The position numbers were made by a program, and so were the translations under genes. This document shows, piece after piece, positions 49,701-59,389 of a stretch of DNA of 64,000 nucleotides; position 1 is the stretch's first letter; each line of letters starts with the position of its first letter. Source of the stretch: Schistosoma haematobium (taxonomy: Eukaryota; Platyhelminthes; Trematoda; Strigeidida; Schistosomatidae); NCBI RefSeq assembly GCF_000699445.3, contig NC_067196.1, forward strand, positions 23,329,116 through 23,393,115, read 5' to 3'. The notes under the pieces were generated by a model. That model worked only from the letters and a program-made list of their open reading frames with translations. It was not told the DNA's origin and ran no database searches.

Positions 49701-50501
49701 ATTGTGTAGTGATGGTCACAGCTGTATGTATATGCTAAACTTTGCCTCCAAACCGACATTTTTGTACAATGGCTCTCAACAAATACGTCACTTTAGAAAC
49801 AGAACACCCCATAACTTTCAATTTTCAACTATGAAGCTAAAAACAATTAGTAGCAAAGTGAGATGCATCAAGAAACAGGACACACTTTCGGATAAAGTAC
49901 CTAAACACCCCTCTATTATGACTAATTCGTCTGTATGATTGGAAGATACCTTTCGAGGAGAGCATCCCCATATTTAACAAGTTATTTTACATGATGGTAT
50001 GCCAAGCAATAGTTATGTTGATCGTGTATCTAATGGCAAAGGATTATTCTCCAGGTACAGCTTGAAGAGTAAAAAATTACCTTCTAAAACAATAGTTTGA
50101 ACCCAAGTACGAAGCAAAGTAACAAATTTTTATACTCCTGATTAAAATACACTTGGAAAACATACTTGAGTCTTCTGAACATGCCCTCATGTAAAAGTGC
50201 ATTTCCGTAAAAAGTGGCCCGTTTTCTTGCGGTTCCTGAAGATTACTTTAGAAATTCCAAAATCCTTACTATTTTAATGACATAGCGAAAATTTTTTTCG
50301 CCTTCAAGTTTGGCTGCGTCAGTTATTAAGAAGCTAAGAACCAAATTTACCTGAGTATATACGTCCAAACCCACCCTGACCAATCGCAGAACCCGTGACC
50401 CATCTCCTTTTTAATGAGTCCTGTATTAGCGTTCCGGGATCTATCGGCTGTGCCAGGCTGTACCCAGATGATTTTACGGCCCTACACCTTCGGACCGACA
50501 T
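24740..50501 (-). CDS. VRK1: Vaccinia-related kinase (VRK family) with AT-hook tail
   Basis: Eleven exons in transcript order: 50501-50351, 50313-50270, 50235-50166, 47165-46975, 46094-46005, 44299-44173, 43172-43044, 35629-35510, 33868-33654, 31935-31721, 25259-24740. All are GT-AG, all in phase, 623 residues. Introns 1 and 2 are only 37 and 34 bp; the largest is 7.4 kb. The ATP loop is IGQGGFGRIY (residues 40-49), Lys64 lies in YVIKI, the catalytic loop is HADIKASN (166-173, versus HGDIKASN in relatives), the metal site is DFG (187-189, where human VRK1 has DYG), and the VRK signature DAHNGLPPSRRGDLEIL is at about 221-237. All catalytic residues are present. The tail carries an AT-hook (KRARGRPPGRSK, 408-419), then a Ser-rich stretch with an acidic LIDLFSDSDNDE patch. 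VRKs are mainly nuclear Ser/Thr kinases that phosphorylate BAF, histone H3 and transcription factors. The start is the first ATG in an open upstream frame. VRK1 versus VRK2 orthology is not proven. Confidence 0.94.
25260..26340. other. Kinase intron 10, nothing recognised
   Basis: AT-rich intron sequence. No exon, SINE or retroelement match seen. Confidence 0.4.
26345..26470 (-). repeat. Hammerhead SINE, decayed
   Basis: On the minus strand a ribozyme remnant (CTGAGGAGCATCATACTATG then AAGGAACAG) follows a promoter-like region. The order fits the other copies; the catalytic bases are lost. Confidence 0.6.
26627..26700 (+). repeat. Fragment of a family B-associated repeat
   Basis: CCACCTGCTTCGGTCTGGGG and the following CAGTATAACAGCCCATACACAAAT align with about 41177-41230. 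It directly precedes the long TTA microsatellite. Confidence 0.55.
26777..26963 (+). repeat. (TTA)n microsatellite with phased TCA interruptions
   Basis: About 187 bp of TTA units broken at intervals by TCA units (and one ACT), all in the same register. It reads as poly-Ile/Asn in some frames but lacks any coding context. Confidence 0.92.
27197..27282. repeat. 74-bp foldback-like insertion with 12-bp duplication
   Basis: Inside the endonuclease frame, AGATAGGAAAGT occurs at 27197-27208 and again at 27271-27282, and the frame resumes after the second copy. The inserted segment contains a perfect 10-bp inverted repeat (TTTCGATAAT at 27208-27217, ATTATCGAAA at 27235-27244). It may be a tiny foldback insertion or a local templated duplication. 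Confidence 0.6.
30255..30285 (+). repeat. (ATT)n microsatellite in the family B 3' tail
   Basis: A perfect ATT run inside the 3' untranslated part of the family B element. Confidence 0.9.
30433..31320. other. Kinase intron 10, nothing recognised
   Basis: AT-rich intron sequence between the family B element and a SINE copy. Confidence 0.4.
31325..31500 (-). repeat. Hammerhead SINE, decayed
   Basis: On the minus strand: promoter-like region with CGAAGGTCTTGGGCTCGACC (B-box area), then GGGGTCGTGG, a ribozyme remnant CTAGGGAGTCTTATACTAGG then ACAACGCATC, and the 3' tail. Both core boxes are mutated. Confidence 0.65.
31648..31699 (+). repeat. (ATA)n microsatellite
   Basis: About 52 bp of perfect trinucleotide repeat, only 21 bp from the end of kinase exon 10, on the donor side of intron 10. 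Confidence 0.92.
31936..32780. other. Kinase intron 9, left part, nothing recognised
   Basis: AT-rich intron sequence without a recognised repeat. Confidence 0.4.
32790..33262 (+). mobile_element. Old 3' relic of a family A-like element
   Basis: Decayed match to the family A 3' region: GGAGGAAAGCTAACAGCGG..., TATCCATTCTTTACTTT, GAGTTCCGGAATTTC, and an ending GACTGACTAACT. Reading frames are gone. It is older than the copies at 20.6 and 36.5 kb. Confidence 0.65.
34020..34480 (-). mobile_element. Old 5' relic of a family A-like element
   Basis: Aligns with the 5' untranslated and N-terminal part of the 36.5-40.6-kb copy. Shared blocks include GTTTGTTGCTTTTAGTCTTAC (here at about 34355, there at about 40406), ATGGAAATCCACGGG versus ATGGATATCCGTCTC-side sequence, and the GTGACCGCAGAGC/GTGACCGCAGTGC block. 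No frame survives. Confidence 0.65.
35040..35480 (+). mobile_element. Old family A-like relic, reverse transcriptase C-terminal part
   Basis: Decayed match to the stretch after the RT domain of family A: TCCGTCTAAATG, CAGGAATGGTCTGC, AATCAGCCCTGCTGGGG, GTGAGATATCCG. It ends about 30 bp before kinase exon 8. Confidence 0.7.
35740..36548 (+). mobile_element. Old family A-like relic, 3' part
   Basis: A second decayed copy beginning with CGTGACTTCATCATTTATGG (the CGTCACTTATGGC block) and running to the 3' terminus near 36548, through AAAAAGCTAGGGTTGGCCAA and CATGGTTGGAGTCCG. Its content overlaps the 35.0-kb relic, so the two are separate insertions on either side of exon 8. It abuts the younger inverted copy tail to tail. 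Confidence 0.75.
36549..40610 (-). mobile_element. Family A non-LTR retrotransposon, nearly full length
   Basis: Minus strand, in kinase intron 7. The 5' untranslated region is about 40170-40610. 40168-39386 encodes the endonuclease N-terminal part (HIGAFNVHTLCQIG, VFCVSETRIQDPS, GIALSMRAEQALLDGIPVNSRLCAVRL, ASAYVPTD), followed by broken frames to 38435. The RT region 38249-37298 has DWSQSLIVPMYKRGS, GRGCIDYIF, VVFLDLKAAFDSVD, GVRQGCPLSPFLFN and ELEYSDDIVLF (YSDD). A TAG ends the frame after DREILW (37860-37862), and a frameshift follows MQSF near 37545. The 3' end has a degenerate CAGTCAG tail. An in-frame 113-bp segment with GT-AG borders sits at 38331-38443. It pairs with 20588-22475 as a near-identical inverted repeat. 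The lesions make it inactive. Confidence 0.9.
38331..38443 (-). other. Intron-like 113-bp segment inside family A reverse transcriptase frame
   Basis: On the minus strand the frame reads ...CEWDIE, then GTAGGATG opens a 113-bp non-coding segment ending CGATATTAG, after which the frame resumes with V-V-G-H-P-T-L-S-E-I. Removal restores the frame. The right part is also present at 20588-20692 in the other copy. It could be a true intron, a cryptic one, or a small insertion that duplicated GGTAG. Confidence 0.6.
40770..41305 (+). repeat. Short repeat ending in a family B-like 3' terminus
   Basis: About 535 bp with no open frame. The end (TATGTGGCGCATATC... CCTTCTTGTAC... AAATAAATAAAATAAAT) matches the family B 3' terminus at 30.37-30.43 kb. 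The body (GATTCCAAACCAACGG, CACCTGCTTCGGC) recurs at 46.3-46.56 kb and in part at 26.63 kb. This may be an internally deleted, non-autonomous derivative. Confidence 0.6.
41464..42134 (-). pseudogene. Penelope-like GIY-YIG endonuclease fragment, left copy
   Basis: Mirror image of the right copy: open from 42134 to about 41464, starting at ISETATRLLKTFG and ending within ENKTPSK, where it is cut by the junction with target DNA. It has the same GIY-YIG residues. The frame is intact, and very little divergence separates the arms. Confidence 0.85.
42135..42840 (+). pseudogene. Penelope-like GIY-YIG endonuclease fragment, right copy
   Basis: The open frame from about 42135 to 42840 encodes about 235 residues of the Penelope C-terminus, ending SSENKTPSKSST then TGA. 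The GIY-YIG core is IIYKINC...HYIGQSGR; the Arg of RLHEHQL and the Glu of NTREFLEAW fit the catalytic Arg and Glu positions. The reverse transcriptase domain is missing, so it cannot function as a full element. The frame runs back through the palindrome centre into antisense of the left copy, which is an artefact. Confidence 0.85.
44300..46004. other. Kinase intron 5, nothing firmly recognised
   Basis: AT-rich intron. Around 44460-44520 the G/A-rich runs TTAGGGATCATTAGTTAGG and CTAGGGATACTAACTG suggest a decayed repeat, but no family can be named. Confidence 0.35.
46290..46560 (+). repeat. Decayed copy of the 40.8-kb repeat
   Basis: TGATTCCAAACCA-type block (here TGAATCCAAACCACTAG), ATCGACTCCATAACC and ATCAGGAAATCCAGTCC align in order with about 40985-41220. 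It is more diverged and lies in kinase intron 4. Confidence 0.6.
47166..50165. other. Kinase intron 3, nothing recognised
   Basis: A 3.0-kb intron. Several short open frames on both strands (for example minus 47620-47910) match no kinase segment or other family, and the kinase frame is complete without them. Confidence 0.45.
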
Positions 50502-51790
50502 TTCAAAATACCAACCGCCTGTCCGACCTTGAACACATCTGAGAAGACGCTTGCTTATCGCGAGCTTACTTAATCCATGATTTGTGAATATGTACCATGA
50601 CTAAAATAGGTACTAAACAAAGCTAGAAAATATCCCAGATGTCGTTTTCTTTCTCAAAAAGTATCCTTGTATGGTTTTAAATGACGGTGAGCATTTGTGA
50701 AAATGGTTAATTTCTGCAAACATCCTGTGGTGTTTGAATTAACTGATGTTTCTTTTGTACTTGTTGAATGCTTGATTTCGAATTCCAAATACAATACATT
50801 CGTTTGTGCTTGTGCCGTAATTCTTGATCCAATTGCGTTAATTCTGAGATTCCTAGTTCATACGATAATTCAAATATTATACATTCACACCAACCATTTC
50901 ATCAAATTTGAACAATTATGGTTACTGGATGAAAGATTGTTTTTTATATTGACTCTGAACTTTTTCCAGTACAATAGCTCTATTTGAACGACAGACTTGG
51001 TTGTTCACAAAATACCTTGTTGCTCATACACTGTTTGTTGACATCCAGTCAGCTTCCATATCGGCAGACAATTAAAAAAGTTTTCACATGAATGAACAGA
51101 CAATATATGTATCCTCATTGCTAGATAATACATTAAATATTACCTGGGACTATTTGGTATATTTTACAATCAATAATTACACTATAATTTATAGCCAGAG
51201 AGCACCATGTGTACTAGGGAAGTATGCATAGAAGCCTGATTGTGGAGAGTTGGTAAAGAGAAGAAAAAAAGAAAAGGTGAGTCGATGACCCAGCTGGAGC
51301 ACCCACATTTAATAATGAAAGTAATCCACAACATTTAGAAACAATATAAGCCTCAGTTTATGACAATCTTAGAAGCAGGTAGTTCAAACATCTACAAATA
51401 GTGGATTTAGTAGTTAATTAAATGAGCCGAATCTAACAGTTAAAGACTAACTAGCCAATTTCACTTACGTATTTATGTTTCGTATATTCTTAATTAACTC
51501 AACATACAATGATTCAGTAATACAGTTGCCATTTCGATATTTATATTTTTGGTTCGACACAAACTTTGGCAGTGTGTCACAAAACTGACACATTTTGCCT
51601 TAGAACATGAATCCTCACTGTTGAACCCTTTCCCCACTCACTTTTATGGCAAAATAGCGGATATTCAGTTCCTAACCCTACCAGGAAGCAGTGGTCACAT
51701 CGTATTGTACCCTAGGATTCGAGCACAATACATAGTACACACCTTTCTCGCTCCGTCTTAATATCTGGCTGGATAGCGTTAATGAAATCT
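50502..51790. other. 5' flank of the kinase gene
   Basis: It contains the kinase 5' untranslated region and presumably its promoter. The 96-codon plus-strand frame at 50697-50987 is antisense-side AT-rich sequence with no recognisable domain. No core promoter can be assigned. Confidence 0.4.
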
Positions 51791-51799
51791 GAGGTTATA

Positions 51800-53435
51800 C
51801 TGTCTCAGCTTAAATGGGTCGACTGAAGAGGAAAGCTACATCCGAAGAATACCATCCCATGGCTAACTTCATGTGAGCTATTACGTCATCTTTCATAGAT
51901 CGACAGGAAAATCCATAAGGTGCCAAAGGACTCGTTCTGAAGAGCGGGTTATGCATCACCTCGCCAAGGAGTCAATGGTCCATTTAAAATGACAGTGGTT
52001 TTATCGCTGGAAGTTTATCAAATCGACACTTTCGAGTATCTTCTACGTGTGGAAACCACGTTAGTGAAAGCTCTCTTTGAACTGTCATAAGATGGGTGGT
52101 GAAAACGCTCGAATGTTTTTCCCTTGTGTTATCAAACAACACGAAGTGACCTCGTGTTGTCATTCCAAATCTTGGATTATCTAGGTGTTAATGTCTTAAC
52201 TTTTGGCTCCCTCTAGGACACATTACCTCTGAAGTCACAAAAAAAAGGTTCAAAACCCACAACCGAGTAAACCAAGAGTGGGATCCCATTGTTCCCGTCT
52301 GGTGGTAAATAAAAGGAACGTTCTATCCGAACAAGTGATATCATTCCTATCAGTAAACACCTTTAAAGTGAGTCTGGATTACCACTGAAAGACAAACTAC
52401 AAAGTTTAACACAGACCAACTACCAACCATCCTTACCACTGGAAACTAAAATACTCCACTCCAAAATTTCGTTTCAAGAGATATAGAAACTAATTAACAT
52501 CCAGGATCTGGGATTAAATTAAGGGAAGGCCATGTTAGATTCTGAATGCAACGAACCACAATTTTCATTGCAAGTTTGTGTCAAAGACCTTCGCCCGAAA
52601 GTGTAATCACAAATAATTCTCTGGAATAAAATGTTTTTTGAACAAATGATATTGTCATTGACGTTGCCCCTCATGAAGGATGTGGTTAGACAATGCCATC
52701 GAACCACCCCACGACCTAGCATGAAGCTACATTCTTGCTCCCAATAGCCAATTTAGATATCCTGTGGTGGTTTTGGTTCCCGATCATATGATCCTTGAAG
52801 CATAACATACGATGACTGGAAAGATTTAAATTGAACATTTAACACGTAGAGAAGCTCAGAAATAGTGGACACGAGAGCACTTTATCTGTATGGTATGGCT
52901 CTCTCATGCAAACGTGGTCAGTCTTTGTAACTTCCTCCTTTTTGTATCAAATATATTAAGCTATCCTCAGCCCAAACGTCCTCCAGAAGTGCGAAACATC
53001 ATATCACTGTAGGAGTATTAGCATAGAAAATGGTGTGATTTCCACACAAGATCTTGTAGACTCTGTAGTAACATCACGGCAAGCCTACAATTTTGGGATT
53101 GGGTCTATTATTCTATTAGCGTGGATAAGTGCACTTATACCGACCTATGCCACAGTTCTACAAGCTGTCCTTCACTGGCACCGTTACACGTCTTCGCGTG
53201 AATCTACGGAGGCAAGTAAACATATGTTGCAAACCATACGAAATTGGAGGAGCTCCCAAATTTTCGATGTATGTACGCTCGAATTTAGTGTCGGGGTGAC
53301 GGAGGCACCCACTACAGAGCTAATTTGACGACGGAAATTGAAGTGACATTACATGCAGGCCAGTATCGAATTAAGAACATCCCGATTCATGCTTGGCCGT
53401 GCCAAATACTCTCTCATAAACTTGATCGTGACTTT
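51800..53435 (-). mobile_element. Possible 3' part of a gypsy-type relic
   Basis: On the minus strand, scattered peptides near 52000-52140 (for example HVFVR-like and KCRFDKLPAIKPL-like) resemble the end of a gypsy integrase in two frames. No integrase core (HHCC, DDE) could be traced. The assignment rests mainly on position beyond the RNase H segment. Confidence 0.35.
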
Positions 53436-54233
53436 TATTCATGGTTACGATATATTCTACTTAATTTAGAAAACCTTTCACCATAATTCTGTCGGCCCAT
53501 AGATATCTCACACGTTACTTTTGCACAGGCTAACAGAACTTCTACGAATGCCAAAGAAGTTGTGTTATCAGATCTTGGTCTCCTTAATTCAATATCCATC
53601 CAGTGCAGAATCGCCATACTGTGGTAGCCGACTTCAGCTGACATTAATGCACTTTTCGTTACTCTATGTCAAGAATCTGCTACTTCGTTAACATTGCCTT
53701 GAATAAACTGGGAAATAAATTTTAACTGTCGAATTTTCCTTGGCGTATTACAACCCCACTTGGCGTTTAATGTTTTTACTAAAGGTTTATGACCTATATA
53801 GACAGCAAAACTGTACCTTCTACCATATATCGGAAGTGCTTTACTGTCAGGTAAATCTGTAGCACTTTTCTTTCGAACGTACTGTGCCTCATCACAGCTA
53901 GATTCGATCACTTTGAGGAAAACGAACGTGGTTTCCATGTGGCGTTTCTGAACCGCTCCTACTTCCCTGTTCGATGAAACAGACATGATGGCTAATTGCA
54001 TTTTGCTTTTTCGTGAAACCGGCATCGTCTTTTCGTCTAGCTCTAATTAGTCATTTTCGAGTGATTACATAGTCCTTGTAGATATTTGGAATATTCGGGC
54101 ATGTCCTCGCAAGGATTCCATTAATGGTTGCAATGTTATCCCACAGTTTGAGATAAATCGTCTATAATAACTAAGTAGATCCGGAAATCGTCGCGGTTTC
54201 TTCTGTGATTCTGGTAACGGATAGCAGCAACTT
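53436..54233 (-). mobile_element. Gypsy-type relic: end of reverse transcriptase and RNase H
   Basis: On the minus strand, LLSYYRRFISNCGITLQPL (about 54195-54130) is the connection motif after a Ty3/gypsy reverse transcriptase. FAVYIGHKPLVKTLNAKWG (about 53815-53755) and RQLKFISQFIQGNVNEVADS (about 53735-53669) are the end of its RNase H region. It continues in a second frame to about 53436. Several frameshifts mark it as old. It is cut at 54233 by the LTR element 54234-57680. Confidence 0.82.
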
Positions 54234-55468
54234 TGTAGAATTATGGTCTACTATGATAGTAGTACTGAGCTAATAATAGACTTAATCCTAAAATTGTAGA
54301 ATTGTCATGATATAACTGCCTAATCCATAAGATCTTACGTAAAAGTTATACCATCGTCTACACCAACTCATCGTATCGTAACAATCACCAATACATGATG
54401 TAGAATAAGCTTAGGCTAGAATAGAGTTACTGAACAGCAAGCATTGATGGTGAGGGCGATAAATTCAATCCACCCGTGTTTGTGGGGGCAGAATATTTTG
54501 TATGTATCAGGCTCTTTATGATTGAGAATAAGTCAATCAATCTGTGATATAGATTGTTTTTCTACGCTCACCACTCAGACTCACGTTTCCAATATTATGC
54601 TGGATTAGCTATTCTACTAAGACAACCTATGACATACTAACTCGGACTTTTACACTAGGATTGTGTGGCTGGCATCGGGTAAACAAAAAAAGGAAAAAAA
54701 GTTATACAACAAAAGATATAGTCATTAGTATTCTTAACACTTCGCCCTCTATATACACACTTTTCTAATAAACCGCTTTCCTTGTACCAGCCTTGACTTC
54801 TTTTCCTTCATGTGAGCTTACTACAACTCGTTAAACGACACAACTCATTGTTCTTTATTACTACATTCTCTAATATGGAGCCTCTGACTTCATTCCACTC
54901 TAACAAGAGATAATATGGATTTATTCTAATTTATTATTACCTCTGTCCGTTCTACTACACAATGTTAAGCAACGTTTGGAGTTCACATCCAAGTGCCTTG
55001 CTGCTCCGCTGTTTCTCTTTTTCTTCTTCAGAAATTTGCTCTGAGGGCAAAGCTATGAAACTTCTGACGTCTGGAACAAACTTGACACACGCGTCCCCTC
55101 AAGGTCACAGTTTACAGCAAGCGCTCTACGGGTATACTTTATAACAACTATAAACTTAATAAGTTGCGAAGCATTTTGTGAACCAACAAATGTTGTAATT
55201 TATAGATCATGCCTGTAAAAATGGCGTGTACATGCGCATGCAGAAATATATATTATTATATTTAATATGAATAAAATATAACACTCACCAGGGACCATGC
55301 CTGCAAGGCCGAGTCATGCCATTCGATTAACTCCGATTAATTCAATTCCTTGTTCCCACTTTCGCCATCGTTAGGTATTTCTCCGCGTTAAATATTGAAT
55401 ATCTATTTTCCGAGTAGTCTCGTGTTCAGCTTTAGAGGATTGTGTGGTTATGGTCCAATGCCACTACA
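54234..55468. repeat. LTR copy interrupted by about 820 bp
   Basis: 54234-54424 aligns with the left part of the 417-bp LTR at 57264 and about 55245-55468 with its right part. The 820 bp between (54425-55244) match nothing else here and lack a coding frame, so this is a third level of nesting or an internal expansion. Confidence 0.65.
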
Positions 55469-57263
55469 CTACTCTCCCATCAGAATCAACTTAATGTTGG
55501 TTTGATACTGAATTGGATGGGATTGTCGCGCGCCGGGGGTTACCAAGTAAGAATCCTCCGGGTATTGATAAGATGAAAGATAAACCAAAAAGGCGGCAGC
55601 ATCTGGTCGGGAAATACATGTAACAATTTCAAAATGTCTGGTTTGATGCTTAACACGCTTAAAATAAAAACTTTGGCTAAAAAATGAGATAATAAGAATA
55701 AAATGATTCCGTGTAGAGATATTTTAATCAGTCACCGTAAGATGCGTGTTAATAGATTAACTTATAGGTAGTTCATATTTTGTGTTGAAATACATTAAAA
55801 ACAATCAACATTGTAGAAATGTTAATATTGGCACTAATTCTGGAATAAATTGTGAAATAAAATAACGATTATGCCGGTAAGTTGTCCATATGAATTGACT
55901 TTCAATTGCATCTATACTAGTGGGCTAACAGAAGGAACAAAAGTATAACCGTGGAAAAGAATTCCAACTGGTGTTCCTGTTAGATTGATACTGTTTATTT
56001 AGTTACGGGGAGACTTTCTCAACCTCATTTTTACTTGGTCGTGACAGAACTTAGTAATACTACTAATACATATGAATGGTTATAAAAAAATTTAAGTACG
56101 TGGAAAGTGACAATTATGTGAATTTTGGACAGATAGCTAGGAAGAAATCGTTAAACATGAGTGTATTCGTAAGAGATATGCTATAGATTCAATGTTCTGC
56201 GTCGCAATAGACTATTTATACATATTTATACCTGACGGCTGATTGGGCATACAAGTTAGTTGCAAGTATGCAGTTTATCATAAGGCGGAATACGATTTAA
56301 TTGAGATATAGTGGTTATAAGTTACTGAAATCAGTTAAGCCTGTGTCACATTACTAAGTGATGTGGTGCTGTAAGGTGTACTCGGCCAAATACGTTTTTA
56401 CAAGATGATTAACCGTGAGTGATGCTCATGTGATTATCAGGGAGTACATAAGTTGTAACCAAGGGGAGTACACTCCCAACTCATGTCTAGGGTAATGGCT
56501 TGAACCTTAGTCAGTGTTGGGGTAAATTCGACATTGATGTTTTCAGTTTGCAGGAAATTTGCTCGACTGCTTATACTGATCATTTGCATGCATGATTGTG
56601 TCGCTAAACCATCAATTAGACTGACAAGGTTTTGAAATATTTACTGAATGAGCAACCGATAGAGAAACATACTGTAATCAACTGTAGTAAATGGAGATAA
56701 AAGAAAAACAACACTATGGATAATTATAAGTCAAGTTGTTAACCGATTTTGCTAATAATTTCCTCAATTTTACCAATCATATTACGTGATTGTCAAGTCA
56801 TGACAATGCTTTGTGACGGTATCCTGAAACAATTATGTTTAACTAGCTATAGTGTTGACTGAGGAGTAGCCGTTTGAAAGTAGGTGTTGTTGTTCTATGT
56901 GCTTCTGAAATAGCAGAAGTTTGTAGCGTTAAAGAATCTGAGCTGCCCAATTGTATTATAAATTTCAACTGAAAAATATTCGTCTAGTGTTAATTTTAGT
57001 AGTAGGTTTCGGAGTTTTAATTTTAAATCTTTGTTTAGCCAGAGAGTTCAGTTATTATACTAATGTAGTATGACAGTACCTACATGGAGAGATAATGCAA
57101 CGCATCTACGGGCCAGGTTAACATGCAGGTTGTTCAGGTATACGACAAAGTAAAAATGATAAACATGGCCAAATTGAAAAAATTTTTGAAGGTCAGATGA
57201 TCATGGAATTTCAGTTAGTAATACTATGAGTTATTAACCTTCCATAAGCTGCTGTCGCTAACC

Positions 57264-57680
57264 TGTAGAATTATGGTCTACTATTATATTAGTACTGCTC
57301 TAATAATAGACCTGATCCTGAAATTGTAGATTTGTCATGATATAACTGCCTAATCTATAAGATCTTACGTGGAAGTCACACCATCGACTACACCAACTCA
57401 CTGTATCGTATCAATTACCAATACATGATGTAGAACAAGGTTAGGCTAGAGAAAGAACAATATATTTAATATGAATAGAAGATATAAGGTAACACTCAGC
57501 AGAGACCACGCCTGCATGGTCGAGCCATGCCACTCGATCAACTCCAGTCCATTCAATTCATTCTCCGCGCCTTCTCCATTGTTAGGTATTTCCCCGAGTT
57601 AAATATTGAATATCTATTTTCTGAGTAGTCTCGTGTTCACAGCTTTGTGGATTGTGTGGCTATTGTCCAATGCCACTACA
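57264..57680. repeat. 417-bp LTR with TGTAG...CTACA ends
   Basis: Terminal TG/CA with a 5-bp inverted repeat TGTAG/CTACA, flanked directly by AACC on both sides (57260-57263 and 57681-57684). It is homologous to the interrupted copy at 54234-55468. Confidence 0.8.
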
Positions 57681-57684
57681 AACC

Positions 57685-58950
57685 TAGTGATATGTATTAA
57701 TGTGTAGCATAGGCAACTACAAATGAGAAATGTTTTTATTTAACACGCTTTCTTAATAGTATGTGGTAGTATAAAAGTTTTAAATATTTCTAACAAAAAG
57801 TCTTGAGAGTGACTCGTACACACAATCAGACTAATAAAGAAAATCTATGTAAGTTAAGAAGTGCTAAGAACATAGTAAGTTAACCAGGGAAGGGAAAACA
57901 TAAAACTCGCCTAGAATATTTTCGATGATTAGATTATTCAGTAGACGAAATCTATAACGCTGTTCGTGACGAGTAGTAATGATCCAAAAGCATCCAGAAT
58001 AAAACACACAGTATGGCAATTAATTCCAGAGTGCTTGGTGCTGTTGACTTTTTTGTCAGTCGCTCGAATCACAACAGTTGGATGAACCCAGATAGTTTTG
58101 TGGTTGTCATTGAACGAGCCATCTGAAATGACTTTATGATTGAAGAAAATGTATAGCTTAAACTCACCGTGTGTTTTTGGAGTAGTGTCACCTTGTTGCT
58201 TGACAATGGAACTCGAAAATAAGAAATTAGGCAGGCAGTGGTAGGAAGAAAACGTATTGTACGATAGTGCACAGTTTAAAACAGAATGTATTAAGTGAAG
58301 AAATACTAAGAATTAGATCAAGATAAATATTTAGTCCTTACTCACATTGTTAGTCAATGCATATTTAGGTTATTTATAGATCATATTTGATAGAGCTTGA
58401 TGTTAAAACAAGTTTATTCCGCAGAAGCATGTAAATGCTATTAAAGCTTGTTAATGAACCATCAAAGCTATTTGATATAGATAACCGGTTATTGGTATCG
58501 ACTGAGTTAGTATGTTATGAGTAATAATCGATATAATATTACGACAATACATGTGAGCATTAATCAGAGGGCTAATAGAATGCTGGATGAAAATAAGTCT
58601 TCACAGGATGATTAACAGTAACAGGTTGCGTTTCTTTAGTCGGGCTCACCAATCCCACTACAACTTCTATCAAACATAGTGTGAATGAATCGCCGAAACG
58701 TCCGTGCTGCACCGGTCTATCCGAAGTGCCTGAACAAAAATTCATATAACCCGGATGGGGTTGCTACCGCCGTTTTAGGCATATCTTCTAGCGTGATGAG
58801 GAAGTTGTGACAAGCCTCGACAAGGTCAACCTTCGATATCATGACTAACATTGTGAATGTGTGGTGTCTGATAACTTTCGGCCATAATTTGCTTGTTGAG
58901 AGTTCAATAATCGCTTTTCCGAGGCTATGTCCAACGGCGGCGACCAAAGG
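57685..58950 (-). mobile_element. Gypsy-type relic: reverse transcriptase core
   Basis: On the minus strand 58947-58717 encodes SKVDLVEACHNFLITLEDMPKTAVATPSGLYEFLFRHFG, split here as SKVDLVEACHN and PKTAVATPSGLYEFLF, equivalent to the conserved SKVDLxxAYHQI...PKTAVxTPFGLFEF of Ty3/gypsy reverse transcriptases. It continues as AARTFRRFIHTMFDR to about 58670. The YxDD box is not preserved. Together with 53436-54233 it forms one element split by the nested LTR unit. Confidence 0.82.
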
Positions 58951-59389
58951 CTGCCATATAACTTTTCAATCCCTAGCTCATTAACACTCGCAATCCCTAT
59001 TTGTTACTTTTAGCATTTTCAAGTCCAAACTTTTGGTCTTTTTATTGCTTTGTGATATTGATCAGTATGTCTGAGATCCGGGCTACCCTAGAGTATCGTC
59101 AGCTGCTGAGCAAACTGTTCACAGTGATTCATATGGATCACACTGCCTTCTAGCCACCACTAAATTCGTAATATCAATGATCACACATTTTGAATGTAGT
59201 GGTGCTATTTCTGTTCATGAGTTGTTTTCTTTGAGGATTAACTTATGAATTGAAGTTATTTAGAAAAACAATATCTATGAAGGGCATGGATACATCTACC
59301 ATAACAAGTTATTAGAGGAACGATTTGACGTTTTTATATCAGACTTCTTCGCCACTCTGTAATTAGTGAGGTACCAACATTATGCCTTT

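Larger units (their letters stand above)
54234..57680 (-). mobile_element. Non-coding LTR element nested in the gypsy relic
   Basis: Two homologous TGTAG...CTACA blocks in the same orientation lie at 54234-55468 (interrupted by about 820 bp) and 57264-57680 (417 bp). The segment between them (55469-57263, 1795 bp) has no open frame. A purine-rich run next to the first block (minus strand, ATGGGAGAGTAG at 55469-55480) looks like a polypurine tract, suggesting minus orientation. Outer flanks AACTT/AACCT are a 5-bp duplication with one mismatch. The second LTR alone also has perfect AACC flanks, so two independent solo LTRs are an alternative. Confidence 0.62.

Noticed and set aside
50697..50987. 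96-codon plus-strand frame upstream of the kinase
   Set aside because: Hydrophobic and AT-driven composition, no domain, no splice or start context; most likely chance.
53035..53328. 97-codon plus-strand frame in the gypsy relic region
   Set aside because: No similarity to any family I know, and opposite in strand to the gypsy relic.
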